DNA of 64,000 bases from DASPJR01 sp035628505 (lineage in GTDB: Bacteria > Planctomycetota > SZUA-567 > H5-PLA8): the NCBI GenBank assembly GCA_035628505.1, contig DASPJR010000088.1, positions 1 through 64,000 on the forward strand. Reading direction: 5' to 3'. Shown piece by piece: positions 45,901-54,780 of this stretch. Below the pieces are notes generated by a model. That model made no database searches, had not been told where the DNA came from, and saw nothing but the letters and a program-made list of their open reading frames with translations. Position 1 is the stretch's first letter. Every line of letters begins with the position of its first letter. The position numbers were made by a program, and so were the translations under genes.

Positions 45901-46057
45901 GATCACAATTGAGAAGAGCGAAATAAAAAAGACGCGCGAGTCCCCACAGTCGCTGATGCCGGAAGGGCTGCTTCAGGCACTTACGGCAGAGGAGGTTCGC
46001 GACTTATTTGCGTACCTGATGCATCCAACGCAGGTTCCGCTTGCAGAAGGGAAGTAG
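42989..46057 (+). CDS. PVC-type membrane-bound dehydrogenase-like protein with C-terminal heme
   Basis: About 1022 residues (ATG 42989; an upstream GTG at 42971 is also open). Signal anchor LVRLLLTAVLAGILGIGVG. Residues about 60-440 form a beta-propeller-like PVC dehydrogenase domain (FKVPDGFKVTLFAGEPDVRNPVALTWDSRGRLWVAENYTY, DNYHTMANGLRWGPDGWLYGRCG). A HEAT-repeat section follows (about 450-850), then a cytochrome-c domain with one CASCH heme motif and the family ending DLTGSGRADLSYLLDNIVDPS and ILTDGRVLNGIV. These proteins are typical of Planctomycetota and Verrucomicrobiota and are thought to oxidise sugars in the periplasm; substrate not determined. Confidence 0.92.
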   Translation: MQIRYENTRLVRLLLTAVLAGILGIGVGVNTLAGEFPEIYDTEPDTKTPRLAPLAAAEQFKVPDGFKVTLFAGEPDVRNPVALTWDSRGRLWVAENYTYADRNKKFDRNLRDRVLIFEDADGDGRFDSRRVFTEQVQFLTSVEVGFGGVWLTCSPHLLFIPDANHDDVPDGAPQVMLDGFSIGTDNYHTMANGLRWGPDGWLYGRCGASSPGLIGTPGTSPDKRVPLNGGIWRFHPRTKVFEVLAHGTTNPWGMDWNDVGETFFTNTVTGHFWHLIPGAHFRRSATVDPNPYAYVLMEQHADHQHFANKLLGAEADSHGGGHAHCGLLIYSGDNWPAPYRGRMFTLNLHGRRINSDRIEREGSGYVSRHEADFAFAADLWFRGLELSCGPDGGVFALDWSDVGECHEHNGIHRSSGRIFKIAHGTPKRSESRDLAALSPIELVRLHEHTNEWYCRMARLQLLERARANVKIDAAFPELNRLIEGSAPEPTRIRALCTLNVLGGITHERKRELLRDRSEHVRVWALRFLTDELPLDTVMGRRHPQATDDLRAELLSDLTRAAREDAFGLMRLMLVSAMQRLPHASRKILAEPLLMHAKDASDHNIPIMAWYGLMPLAESAPADLARLGAVCKFPLTRRLIARRLAESIRDDTAPLDILLNAAATDAVVARDVLNGMSEGLQGLRKAPKPARWDALAGKLAADAAVGERVRELSLLFGDGRALDEVKRIALDAEAPLAARRSALQTLIESRPPDLREICENLLQVRFLNATAAKGLALFDDAAIGVKLAKSYRNFHPTDRGSVIETLVSRPTFAVALLEEIGAGRIPRGDLPAFQARQISSFNDESISKRLTEVWGQLREADDEKRQLITGLKTQLTTETLSAGDKSRGRAMYNKVCASCHSLYGEGGRIGPDLTGSGRADLSYLLDNIVDPSAVVGADFRMTIVILTDGRVLNGIVAARTERTLTLQTPTERITIEKSEIKKTRESPQSLMPEGLLQALTAEEVRDLFAYLMHPTQVPLAEGK

Positions 46058-46253
46058 GCGCCTCCCAAATACTCCGTTCAACCTGCGCTATCGCCGCGAT
46101 TAATCCAATTAAAGAAACATATAATATCTTCCTGCCGGTCTCGAGCGTATCCCGTACTCGCGGACTATGTAATCCTGCCGGGTTCTACATTTCGTCCTGA
46201 ATGGCACAGGGCCTGAGGATTGCATCACCTCTTGCGAGGGCTCGGGAGTGATG

Positions 46254-46772
46254 ATGTCTAAAGGTGAAAAACCACAATTGCGCGGCCTGGAGGTGGACGA
46301 GGACTTACAATTTGAGCAGCGCGATTGGATTGTTCAGAGAGTTGCCTGGACTGTAATGCTTCTCGTTGCGATTGCCGCGCTGCTCGGACTGCTCGGCCAC
46401 GGCCCTCTTACACGCCTTACAGCAGCTGACGAAAAGGGCCTGCTTACGGCGAAGTATTATCGCTTCGAGCGCGCACAAGGTCCAAGCGACATAACGCTCA
46501 ACATTGGCGCAGACGCCCTCAAGGGTTCTGAGGCACGCATCTGGGTAAGTAAAACATTTTTTACGGCTGTCGAATTGGAAAAAGTAGTGCCAGAACCCAT
46601 TCGCGTGGAATCGGCTGCGGATCGGCTTACCTACGTTTTTCATATCGAAAGTAAAACTCCGGCCGCCTGGGTCCGGTTTCATTTTAAACCGCAGGAATTT
46701 TGGAACCACAAGGTGCGGATCGGTCTCGAGGATGTGACGGAACTCAGCTTCCAACAGTTCGTTTGGCCCTGA
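46254..46772 (+). CDS. Small membrane protein of unknown function
   Basis: About 172 residues. Three start codons lie side by side (GTG 46248, ATG 46251, ATG 46254); the last is best spaced from GGAG at 46245-46248. One membrane helix (about 27-50: VAWTVMLLVAIAALLGLLGHG) and an outside beta-rich part with YYRFERAQGPSDITLNIG and WVRFHFKPQEFWNHKVRIGL. I do not recognise a family. It precedes the DUF421 gene by 36 bases on the same strand, suggesting a two-gene membrane unit. Confidence 0.7.
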   Translation: MSKGEKPQLRGLEVDEDLQFEQRDWIVQRVAWTVMLLVAIAALLGLLGHGPLTRLTAADEKGLLTAKYYRFERAQGPSDITLNIGADALKGSEARIWVSKTFFTAVELEKVVPEPIRVESAADRLTYVFHIESKTPAAWVRFHFKPQEFWNHKVRIGLEDVTELSFQQFVWP

Positions 46773-46808
46773 TCCTGAAGTTGTTGTCTGGTTTTGGAGT
46801 ATTGAAGC

Positions 46809-47255
46809 ATGGAGTCGGTTCTGCGTGGCGCAGTAGTTTATCTATTCGTATGGGTAATTATTCGGATTGCCGGAAAGAGAACGATGGCAGAGGCGACGAC
46901 GTTCGATTTAGTGCTGCTGCTCATCATCAGCGAAACAACCCAGCAGGCGATGATCGACAGCGATCATTCTGTAACGAATGCCTTTCTGCTCATTATTACA
47001 CTCGTAGGAATCGACATCCTGATCTCGCTTTTTAAGCAGCGCTCCAGCACGCTCGAGAAGTTTATGGATGGCGTGCCCCTTGTCGTGCTGGAAAATGGCA
47101 AGCTGCTGAAAGAACGAATGGACAAAGTCAGAGTTGACGAATCGGACATCCTCTCCGAAGCGCGGAAGGCGCATGGGCTGGAAAGGCTGGACCAGATCAA
47201 GTATGCCGTGCTCGAACGTAACGGCGGTATCAGCATAATCCCATATTCGGAGTGA
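46809..47255 (+). CDS. DUF421 (YetF-like) membrane protein, short form
   Basis: 148 residues. The family core is recognisable: VVYLFVWVIIRIAGKRTMAEATTFDLVLLLIISETTQQAMI, a second helix LLIITLVGIDILISLF, and the soluble DUF421 part DGVPLVVLENGKLLKERMDKVRVDESDILSEARKAHGLERLDQIKYAVLERNGGISII. It is shorter than typical YetF proteins (over 200 residues) but matches the small members. Role unproven. Convergent with the hybrid kinase gene 17 bases away. Confidence 0.88.
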   Translation: MESVLRGAVVYLFVWVIIRIAGKRTMAEATTFDLVLLLIISETTQQAMIDSDHSVTNAFLLIITLVGIDILISLFKQRSSTLEKFMDGVPLVVLENGKLLKERMDKVRVDESDILSEARKAHGLERLDQIKYAVLERNGGISIIPYSE

Positions 47256-47272
47256 GGGACTTGTGGAGCGAG

Positions 47273-49449
47273 CTAAACGGCTTCTGTTGTCGTCAGCTCA
47301 GCCTGGGAAATTGCAGCCTCCAGAACGGTCAGGTCAACTGGCTTTGTTAAGTGCAGATGAAAGCCAGAGTCCCGCGCGCGCTGCCGATCCTGCGCCTGGC
47401 CGTACCCCGTTAGTGCGATAAAGCGGGTCTTTGAAAGGATCGGATTGCTTCGCATGGTTCTGCATACGTCGTAGCCGCTGAGATCCGGCAGTCCGATATC
47501 GCAGATTACAATTTCTGGTTTTAGCTCGGCAGCCCTGTTGATGCCCCTTTGTCCTGTATTCTCGGCGGACACGCGGTGCCCATTGAGCTCCAGCATCAAG
47601 GATAAACTTTCGGCCGCGTCCACATTGTCTTCGATAATCAGAATCCTGCGCCCGGGTCGACCCATAGGGCTGATCACTGCAGCGGAGTGCTCTTCTTCCT
47701 CCGACACATCGATGGGAATCTCGATCACGAAACTGCTGCCTTTACCTACTCCACCGCTCGCAACGCGAATTTCTCCGTCGTGGAGAGAGACAATACCTCG
47801 TACGATTGCGAGCCCTAAACCCAGGCCGCCGCGACTGCGGTTCAGACTTCGGTCTGCCTGGCTGAACGGCTCAAACAATTCATTCAGCAGCTGAGGTTCA
47901 ATACCAATCCCCGTATCGCGGACCTCGATCCTTGAATGACATGAATCAAGGACTGAAACACTCAGGGAAACCTCGCCTCCGGGATCGGTGAATTTCGCGG
48001 CATTGCTCAGCAAGTTCTCCATGACCTGGGTTATGCGTGTTGAGTCCGCCTTGATCCATACTGGGTCGCTGGGAAGATCGACCGAGAGCCGCAATCCCGC
48101 CTTTTCAAGGGCAGGCCTGTTATCATCAGCGACTGTTTGCGCGAGTGCGCAAAGATCGAGACGCTCGCGTTGCAGATGAAATTTGCCGCGCGTAATGCGC
48201 GAGATCTCGAGAAGATCATCAATCATGCGCGCCAGATGCTTGACCTGGCGTTCGATGACGCCGCTCGAGCGGGCGATCAGCCCGTCGTTTCCCGCTGACT
48301 GCCGCAGAACATACGCGGCGTTGCGAATCGGCCCCAACGGATTCCTGAGTTCATGCCCCAGCACCGCGAGAAAATGGTTCTTTCTGCGGTCTGCTTCAAG
48401 CAGCGATTCTTCAGCTCTTTTTCGCTCTGTGACGTCGTGAACCACAACAAAAAAACCCGCCAGTTCGAAACCCCGCCAGTGAGGAATATAGGACATTTCA
48501 GTATGCCGAATCTCGCCGTTGGGCAGGATCGTTGGCGCATCGAAGTGAACGGCTTCACCGTGTTGTACACGCTGGATGAACGGTTCACGTACTTAAACGT
48601 TTCTTCCCCGAGAAGTTCCCGCACGTGCATGCCGCGAATGTCACTGGTGCGAACCCCGAACCAGTCCTCATAGGCCGCGTTTATGAACTGGTAACGAAGG
48701 TCTTCATCTATGTAGCCAATCAAAACGGGGACGCTGTCGGTCACGATACGCAGCCACTGCTCGCTGTCAGCTAGCGCCGCTTCAATACGTTTGCGTTCAG
48801 CGATCTCCCGTTCAAGTTCGGCATTCGCGTGTTCAGCGGCAGCCTGGCGGGATGCGACTTCCCACATTTCAGCTATGCCTTGACGTGTCGCGAGGATCAG
48901 GAAGGCGTTCTCAAAAGTGACCCACCACAGGTGCTCCAGCCACCGCCAGTTGCTGGTAACGATGACGCCGAATACGGATTGCGGCCAGTACATTCCGCGC
49001 AGCCAGTGGTCGGTGATCACAACGAGTGAGGCCGTCACCAGGACGCGCCAGTCACGGTAGAACGCGAGAAACGCGAGAGAACCAAAGACGTGAAAATGAG
49101 TTTCAATTCGGCCGCCTGTCAGGTGGATCAGCAGCGCCGAGAACAGCATCTGTGCCACGCTAACAACGTGTCGCGTGTGTGCCTTTCCCGGCGCCATCAG
49201 CACCAGCACGACCGGGAACAGTGCGATCGTACCACCCAGAAACACAGCGGCCCACACGTGTACATGCACGGCGCTGCTGGCTCCGGTCCACGTGCGTGGT
49301 GAAATGAACAGTGCCACACCAATGCAGGCCAGCCACTGTACCAGCATCAACGCTGCAAACAGCCGGTCCGTTCGCTGGAAGACCCGCTGCTGATGTTCGG
49401 AAAAGAGAGCAGCGGCGCGCGCCGCTGTTTTGTCGTTTACACAGGGCAT
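47273..49449 (-). CDS. Membrane hybrid sensor kinase (one-base frameshift)
   Basis: The N-terminal frame (49449 to about 48585) gives six likely membrane helices (MLVQWLACIGVALFI, VHVWAAVFLGGTIALF, ...), a coiled coil (HANAELEREIAERKRIEAAL) and a PAS domain. The C-terminal frame (starting near 48580) resumes the PAS/PAC and continues into HisKA (LGHELRNPLGPIRNAAYVL), HATPase (NLLSNAAKF, DTGIGIEP, GLGLGLAIV) and a receiver domain (VICDIGLPDLSGYDVC). Inserting one C near 48581-48585 joins them as KYVNPFIQRVQHGEAVHFDAP. Otherwise intact, so either a technical indel or a recent knockout. Its 5' neighbour is the RedB-like gene, 3 bases away. Confidence 0.82.
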
Positions 49450-49452
49450 TAA

Positions 49453-50040
49453 CTATCTCGAAATCTCACGCTGAATCTGGCAGCCATAAACAGGAGCATT
49501 CGTGGTGGCAGGCGTCTCGCCGTTCAAGCGCGCCAGAATTGCAGAGCGGCCGATACTTTCCCCGCGCTGCCCGCGCGAGGACGTCAATCCTCCATGAAAA
49601 AGGAGCGTACCTGTTGGGCCGTACAAAACCGCGTCTCCGGACGTCGGCGCCCCCAGTTGCTCAGCGGCGAGGCCGTCGACGTCAATCACACGTTGCACGC
49701 CAGGCAGAGTCGCTGCCTCACGCCATAACCGAGTATCCACCCAGTTATCTTCCTGATCTTTTGGCTTGTAGAAAAAGATCACCACATCAAGTCCATTCGG
49801 CGCCTGCGAAATGACATGTGTCAATTCATCCAGCGTGGCGGCGGAACAGGGACATTTCGGATGGAGCGCCAGGTACAATTTATGTCTTGTCGATTCAGCT
49901 GAGGAAAAACCCTGGGGCTTGCTGAGTGGCGAATTGCCGGTCTTGCCTGGAATAGAACCGTACCGCATCAATTGCAACGTTCCCAGGATGCTTAATGCAA
50001 GCCAAATAAACAGAAGTCCCCAGTGAAATACGATTCGCAT
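49453..50040 (-). CDS. RedB-like thioredoxin-fold membrane-anchored protein
   Basis: About 195 residues from ATG 50040 (a TTG at 50052 is an alternative). One N-terminal membrane helix (GLLFIWLALSILGTLQLM), then a thioredoxin-like domain. The cysteine motif is HPKCPCSAATLDEL, with CxC rather than CxxC, as in RedB-type proteins that I recall from Verrucomicrobiota and Myxococcota; that link is from memory. Later residues include DVVIFFYKPKDQE and VIDVDGLAAEQLGAPTSGDAVLY. Only 3 bases from the hybrid kinase gene, so they are likely cotranscribed and might form a redox-sensing pair. Confidence 0.65.
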   Translation of the reverse strand: MRIVFHWGLLFIWLALSILGTLQLMRYGSIPGKTGNSPLSKPQGFSSAESTRHKLYLALHPKCPCSAATLDELTHVISQAPNGLDVVIFFYKPKDQEDNWVDTRLWREAATLPGVQRVIDVDGLAAEQLGAPTSGDAVLYGPTGTLLFHGGLTSSRGQRGESIGRSAILARLNGETPATTNAPVYGCQIQREISR

Positions 50041-50176
50041 ATTTAGATTCAAACGCAGCCCACTCGAATGGAGAGGACACCGTTAGTACATGTTGAAGGA
50101 GAGATCGAGTATTCCCCATTGACAAGAAGGCGGGTTTTGCCGAGCTACCCATTAGCAAAGATGTCGGGATTATTGC

Positions 50177-53100
50177 TCAGGGAACTGGAATCTCATTGAG
50201 TGTGTACGCCGCATGCGGGTTAACAAGGGCGTCGCCGGTAGCGGACTTTACCCCCGCTGCGCCGATCATGTAGACTCGATCCCTGATCAGCGCGCCTGTC
50301 CGGATCTCGACCGAGCGCCCGTCAGCGGCCACGGCGATCTTTTCAATGCTTAAAGGCATTCGATCCAGTTCCGGCGATCCATACGAGCCCGTGTACTCAT
50401 AGCGGTAGTGTTCGATCGCGTAAGACTCGGGCAGGCCTGCCAGCTTCGCGTCGACGGCTTGTGTGAAATTCAAGCGGAAGCCCTGGGGCCTTACGTTGAT
50501 GGAATGAATTTCGAACGGAGTCTGTCCCGTGAAATCGATTCGGAACAAAGCGCCTCGATCCGGCTGTGCCATCCAGCCGGGTTCGGTGATGCTTCCAACG
50601 AAGAGCCGCCCACGTGGATCGAATGCCAGTGTCAGCGGCCCAAGCAGCCCCTTGCCCCAGAACGGAAAACAGGCACCCTGGTACTCGCCATTCACTTTTT
50701 CCAGACTCGCGCGAATGATGGCGCCGCCATACATCAACTCCGCCAGGAAGAATTGGCCCTTGAAGGGACCGAACTTTTCCCCAGAGTTATAGGTCACACC
50801 GTTAATCGAACGCCCCCACGCATACGGCACCCACAGCGCGGTTTTCCCTGGGGGTTTTGTCGCGTGCTCCTTCTGATCAGGGTTGGGAAAACCGTAGTAC
50901 CGTCCCTTCACCACATGGCAGAGCTTGTTTGTGGCAACCCATTCGCCCTGGTTGTCTGTGTAGAAGATTTCGGAGTCCGGTCCGTTGCACCAGCCCAGTG
51001 GATTGCGGAATCCAAAGGCGATTTCTTCGGGCTTCTCGCCTGGAATCAGGCGAATTGCCGAGCCTGATCCGGGAAGCTTGCGATTGGCATACGGCGCAAA
51101 ACTGATCACCAGGGCACCCGTCTTGTCACGCACAAGGCCATAGCCGTAGTCGTATGTTTCAGCAATGCCGTGCGGAAGCGCAAACACACGTTCAAAATTT
51201 GTTGCCCTGCCGCCTGTCTCCGTAATGCGTGTCACATTTCGCCGATGAAGTACGTACAATCCGTCTTTCTCCGCCAGCATCGCATAGACTTCCTGAAACA
51301 GCCCGCCCGCGTAGTTTTCGAATTGCGCGCCCTTCCCGTCATCGGCTTGGTCCCGAAGCACGAAAAGCTCACCGTTCTTCATTGAAGCGACGAAGACACG
51401 ACCGTCGATGGGGTGAACCGCCACCGCGCCCGGCATCAGCAGATCTTCGCCGGTAACAGTTTTCGGCCGCGGATAGACAATCGCACGGTATCCGGGGCGT
51501 TCGAGCGAGCCGCCAATCGGTCCGGGATCCGGCAGTTGCGGGTAGTTCGTGGGCGGTGGCGACGCCACGTTTTTCAAGTCGTGCGTTACGCTCTTCACCG
51601 GCAAGCCTGACCATTGAATTTCATGCGTCAGTTTGCGAGCCGTGACTCGGAACGTTTCGCTTCCCTCGATTGATTTCTCTGCATACCGCGCGAGCAGCTT
51701 AATGCGCGCGCCATCTGCCAATCGTTCGTACCCAAGCAGTTCGACTGCTTGCGGCGGAGATGTCAGAGCGTCGATTGCAGACGAGGCTGTGAACTCTGTA
51801 AGCGCTACGCCTGCCAACGAGAAAGTGCGTGTGCGCCCACGCACGTTTCTTAAAATCTGCGCACCCGAGTACGCTCCGCGTAACTTCAGTGCTCCAATAT
51901 CGTAAACCAGCAGGTCGTGCGAACCGTACGCCACGCAAATGCTTTCAACGTTCGCTTTGTCCGGCAAGCGTATGGGAATCTGCGCAACCAGCGGAGGCGC
52001 GCCGGCAGGCGGAATGTCAACAGGCACCGCGGGAAGCGGCTTGGGGCTCGGCGCCTCCTTTCCGAGAGAAAGATAAGCCCAGATCGCTTCCTTCTGCCGA
52101 GCCACGTCGCCATCCAGAACAGATTTGATCGTCGCGGGCTGGCCATGCGTAAAGATCTGCGGCATGACTGTTCCGGGAACAATGCGTGCAGGCTCGTCCA
52201 TCCAGCGATCGAACCAATCGCGCCGAATGCGCTGCGTTGTGGTTGTAAGGTCCGGGCCCACCGCGCCTGGATCGCCTTCGTTCAGCTGCGCGCCATTCCA
52301 CGTGTGGCAGGAAACACAGGAGTAGCCTTCAAATCCGACCAGCGAGGCGCCCGGTCCGGTCAACGTGGGATCAGTTTCCTTCTTAGCCGCCGACGGCGGG
52401 CTTACCACGTCACCATCCATCTCAGCAAGCGCCTGAATAATGCTTTCGACATGCGCGCCATAGTGGGGCATGACGAAGGAGTAACTTTTGTAGCGCACAC
52501 CGCTCACGCCCTGACGCAAGGCGCTGGAGAGATACTCACGCGTGTACTTCGCCAGCGCGTTGTTCAACCGCGGCGTTCGCAGGAAGGGAACGGTCTGCAG
52601 GAACGCCCCACCCACGGATGCGCTGGCTTCTTCCAGCGGAGGCGGACGATCGTCCACACTGTGGCAGCGAAAACATCCCAGGCGGCCGATTAACAGCCTG
52701 CGATCTTCCACAGGCGATGCATGGCGCTCGCGCGTTGAAACAGATGTGTACGCCACGAGAGCTTTGCGCGTGGACTCATCCAATTTGAAGCGGACGCTTC
52801 CGCTGTCGGAAAGACACCCCGCAACTTTCTCCGGAGTAAGCGGAATCATCTGTTTTTCTGCTTGAGGCAGCCCCGCGTGACACGCAGCACAACCTTTCGT
52901 GCGCAGGAGTGAAATTGCCGCGCCGCTCTTGTCGGGCGCTCCGAGCCTCTTGACCGCCGCGTCCAGTTCGGCGTCGCTCACAGGAGCTTCCCGTGTGGCA
53001 GGCGCGGCCTGTTGCTTGCACCATAGCAACAGATACGCGGCCAGATCACGAGCGGCCTCTGCGGACAGCGCGAATTGCGGATGCCTTCCATCCGGGTAGC

Positions 53101-54106
53101 GGACAATGGGATTCTTCAGGAATTCAGCCAGTTGCGCCGCCGGAAGGCGGTCGGCCAGGCCGTCGAAGGATATTCGGTCTACAACCTTCTGCTCCTCTCG
53201 CCTGGTCTCAAGATCGTAGTGGCAGGCCACGCATCCGATACTCAGATAAAGCTTTCTGCCGCGCCGGTGATCGCCTGCCGGGGTCACTGCTGCTTTCGCG
53301 CTATTTTCCGTCAGAAGAAAATCGGCAATCAACCGCCGTTCAATGGCGCCATCGCGATCAGGCTTGAACAAGCTCGGCATTCTTGCTGCAGGGTGCGCCT
53401 CTGCTGGATTATTTAAAAACGAAACGAGCCATTCGCGCGAAACACGCGCACCCAGGCCGCTCAGCGACGGACCGGGTGGCGCATCCTGTAGTGCAGGGAA
53501 TGCGCCGGCGTGGCACTGTGCGCAGCCGAGTCGGCTCGCCGCGTTGCGCCCTTCCATCGCCAAGCTATCCAGCCGGACAGTTTCCGGAATTTCCTGCGGC
53601 ACATGCTTGAACACCCACGCAGGAATTGGTTCGCGCGAAAAGGTTGCGCCCTGCCACCAGAGTTGCAGACGAGCCGGCACGTTCGCAAGCGAGCGGTAAT
53701 CGATGCTGATCCGGTAGCGGCCGGCGCGGCGCACAAGAGACTGCTCCGAGCGGACCTGGGCTGATTCGCTTTCACCGCGGCCTTTGAGAACCTCATCGCC
53801 GTCGATTTTGACGGTCAATTCGCCGCCGACGAAGGCATCAAATAAAAAAGGGGCATCCCCGCGAAGGACTATCACTCCTTCAAAGGACGCGCTGAATACG
53901 CCGGAAGGCAAGCGCGGGTGCGGGCTGGAGTTTCCAAACGAGAACGCCGGCTTCGGCTCGATCCGCGATACAGTGGCTCCCTCCGGAGATCGATATGTTG
54001 CGACGAGCCCAGGCGAAAGTGACTTCGGATTGATCGGCGCAGCATCGCCTGCGTTTGCAGCAGCAGTTGCAAGCATCGCCAGAATGAGTGTGCAGGTGAG
54101 ACGCAT
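50177..54106 (-). CDS. Giant secreted multiheme PVC-type cytochrome with PA14 domain
   Basis: 1309 residues. Signal peptide, then a PA14-like beta domain (about 30-165; VSRIEPKPAFSF..., VIVLRGDAPFLFDAFVGGELTVKIDGDEVLKG). Five CxxCH heme motifs follow (Cys195, 292, 406, 478, 597), with cytochrome-c-like surroundings such as GPSLSGLGARVSREWLVSFL. The C-terminal half (about 690-1300) is a large beta-propeller-like domain of the PVC dehydrogenase type (VAVHPIDGRVFVASMKNGELFVLRD, FGFRNPLGWCNGPDSEIFYTDNQGEWV, LTLAFDPRGRLFVGS). Likely an extracytoplasmic sugar or polymer oxidase that passes electrons through its own hemes. Substrate unknown. 136 bases separate it from the RedB-like gene. Confidence 0.88.
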   Translation of the reverse strand: MRLTCTLILAMLATAAANAGDAAPINPKSLSPGLVATYRSPEGATVSRIEPKPAFSFGNSSPHPRLPSGVFSASFEGVIVLRGDAPFLFDAFVGGELTVKIDGDEVLKGRGESESAQVRSEQSLVRRAGRYRISIDYRSLANVPARLQLWWQGATFSREPIPAWVFKHVPQEIPETVRLDSLAMEGRNAASRLGCAQCHAGAFPALQDAPPGPSLSGLGARVSREWLVSFLNNPAEAHPAARMPSLFKPDRDGAIERRLIADFLLTENSAKAAVTPAGDHRRGRKLYLSIGCVACHYDLETRREEQKVVDRISFDGLADRLPAAQLAEFLKNPIVRYPDGRHPQFALSAEAARDLAAYLLLWCKQQAAPATREAPVSDAELDAAVKRLGAPDKSGAAISLLRTKGCAACHAGLPQAEKQMIPLTPEKVAGCLSDSGSVRFKLDESTRKALVAYTSVSTRERHASPVEDRRLLIGRLGCFRCHSVDDRPPPLEEASASVGGAFLQTVPFLRTPRLNNALAKYTREYLSSALRQGVSGVRYKSYSFVMPHYGAHVESIIQALAEMDGDVVSPPSAAKKETDPTLTGPGASLVGFEGYSCVSCHTWNGAQLNEGDPGAVGPDLTTTTQRIRRDWFDRWMDEPARIVPGTVMPQIFTHGQPATIKSVLDGDVARQKEAIWAYLSLGKEAPSPKPLPAVPVDIPPAGAPPLVAQIPIRLPDKANVESICVAYGSHDLLVYDIGALKLRGAYSGAQILRNVRGRTRTFSLAGVALTEFTASSAIDALTSPPQAVELLGYERLADGARIKLLARYAEKSIEGSETFRVTARKLTHEIQWSGLPVKSVTHDLKNVASPPPTNYPQLPDPGPIGGSLERPGYRAIVYPRPKTVTGEDLLMPGAVAVHPIDGRVFVASMKNGELFVLRDQADDGKGAQFENYAGGLFQEVYAMLAEKDGLYVLHRRNVTRITETGGRATNFERVFALPHGIAETYDYGYGLVRDKTGALVISFAPYANRKLPGSGSAIRLIPGEKPEEIAFGFRNPLGWCNGPDSEIFYTDNQGEWVATNKLCHVVKGRYYGFPNPDQKEHATKPPGKTALWVPYAWGRSINGVTYNSGEKFGPFKGQFFLAELMYGGAIIRASLEKVNGEYQGACFPFWGKGLLGPLTLAFDPRGRLFVGSITEPGWMAQPDRGALFRIDFTGQTPFEIHSINVRPQGFRLNFTQAVDAKLAGLPESYAIEHYRYEYTGSYGSPELDRMPLSIEKIAVAADGRSVEIRTGALIRDRVYMIGAAGVKSATGDALVNPHAAYTLNEIPVP

Positions 54107-54276
54107 AGCCGGCCAGCCCCACTCGATTGAGGATTACATCGTGGGGTTGTATTTCCAAAGCGCACTCGGCGCAAAGAAAATCATGTGATTCTGCGCTAAA
54201 CATGAACACGCGCCGTTCATAACGCCAGTACTGCTCTGGGTGAATGCCATTGACGGCGTCGCCTGGATTGCGCGGT

Positions 54277-54780
54277 TCAGACTGAGATGAGTCTGAGAAG
54301 CCAATTAATAACCAGGGCGGCAAGCACCAGCGAGCCCGTGTAGACCTGCAGTCGTCTGGCCCAGTTCGCCTGCCGCGCGGCAGGGCGACGGTAGAGATAA
54401 AAGCGGAAGGGCACCTGTATGACGAAGAAGGCATACAGCAGCAATCCGACGCGGTTGCTTGAAAATGAGTGCTCCAGCCGCCCATGCGTTAAGTGCACAA
54501 AAGCACGGGTCATCCCGCAGCCCGGGCATTCCGCGCCACACATTTTGCTGATGCACATCGGCGGCAGTTTATATCTGCCCAGAGATATTTCTTCAGAGTC
54601 CGCTTTGCCATTGAGCAGGAATGGCAGCGAGATCATGGCCAGGCTGATCAGAAAATACGTCAGGTGCGTGGCGCTATCCTGCGGCAAAGCTCTCTCGGGC
54701 GAGAAAGCTGCGCGCATCGACGCCGCCAGTCTCGAGATAACAGATGGTCTGCCGAGAGGTATCTGGTCCATGCGACTCAC
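54277..54780 (-). CDS. DUF2752 membrane protein
   Basis: 167 residues from a GTG that overlaps the E2 stop in GTGA. DUF2752 signature: PPMCISKMCGAECPGCGMTRAFVHLTHGRLEHSF, with the conserved CPGCGxTR. Three membrane helices are visible (LTYFLISLAMISLPFLL, GLLLYAFFVIQVPFRFYLY, VYTGSLVLAALVINWLL). Function of the family is unknown to me. It is the last gene of the ubiquitin-like operon and translationally coupled to the E2, so it may be a membrane partner or substrate of the system. Downstream 170 bases contain nothing I can support. Confidence 0.8.
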   Translation of the reverse strand: MSRMDQIPLGRPSVISRLAASMRAAFSPERALPQDSATHLTYFLISLAMISLPFLLNGKADSEEISLGRYKLPPMCISKMCGAECPGCGMTRAFVHLTHGRLEHSFSSNRVGLLLYAFFVIQVPFRFYLYRRPAARQANWARRLQVYTGSLVLAALVINWLLRLISV

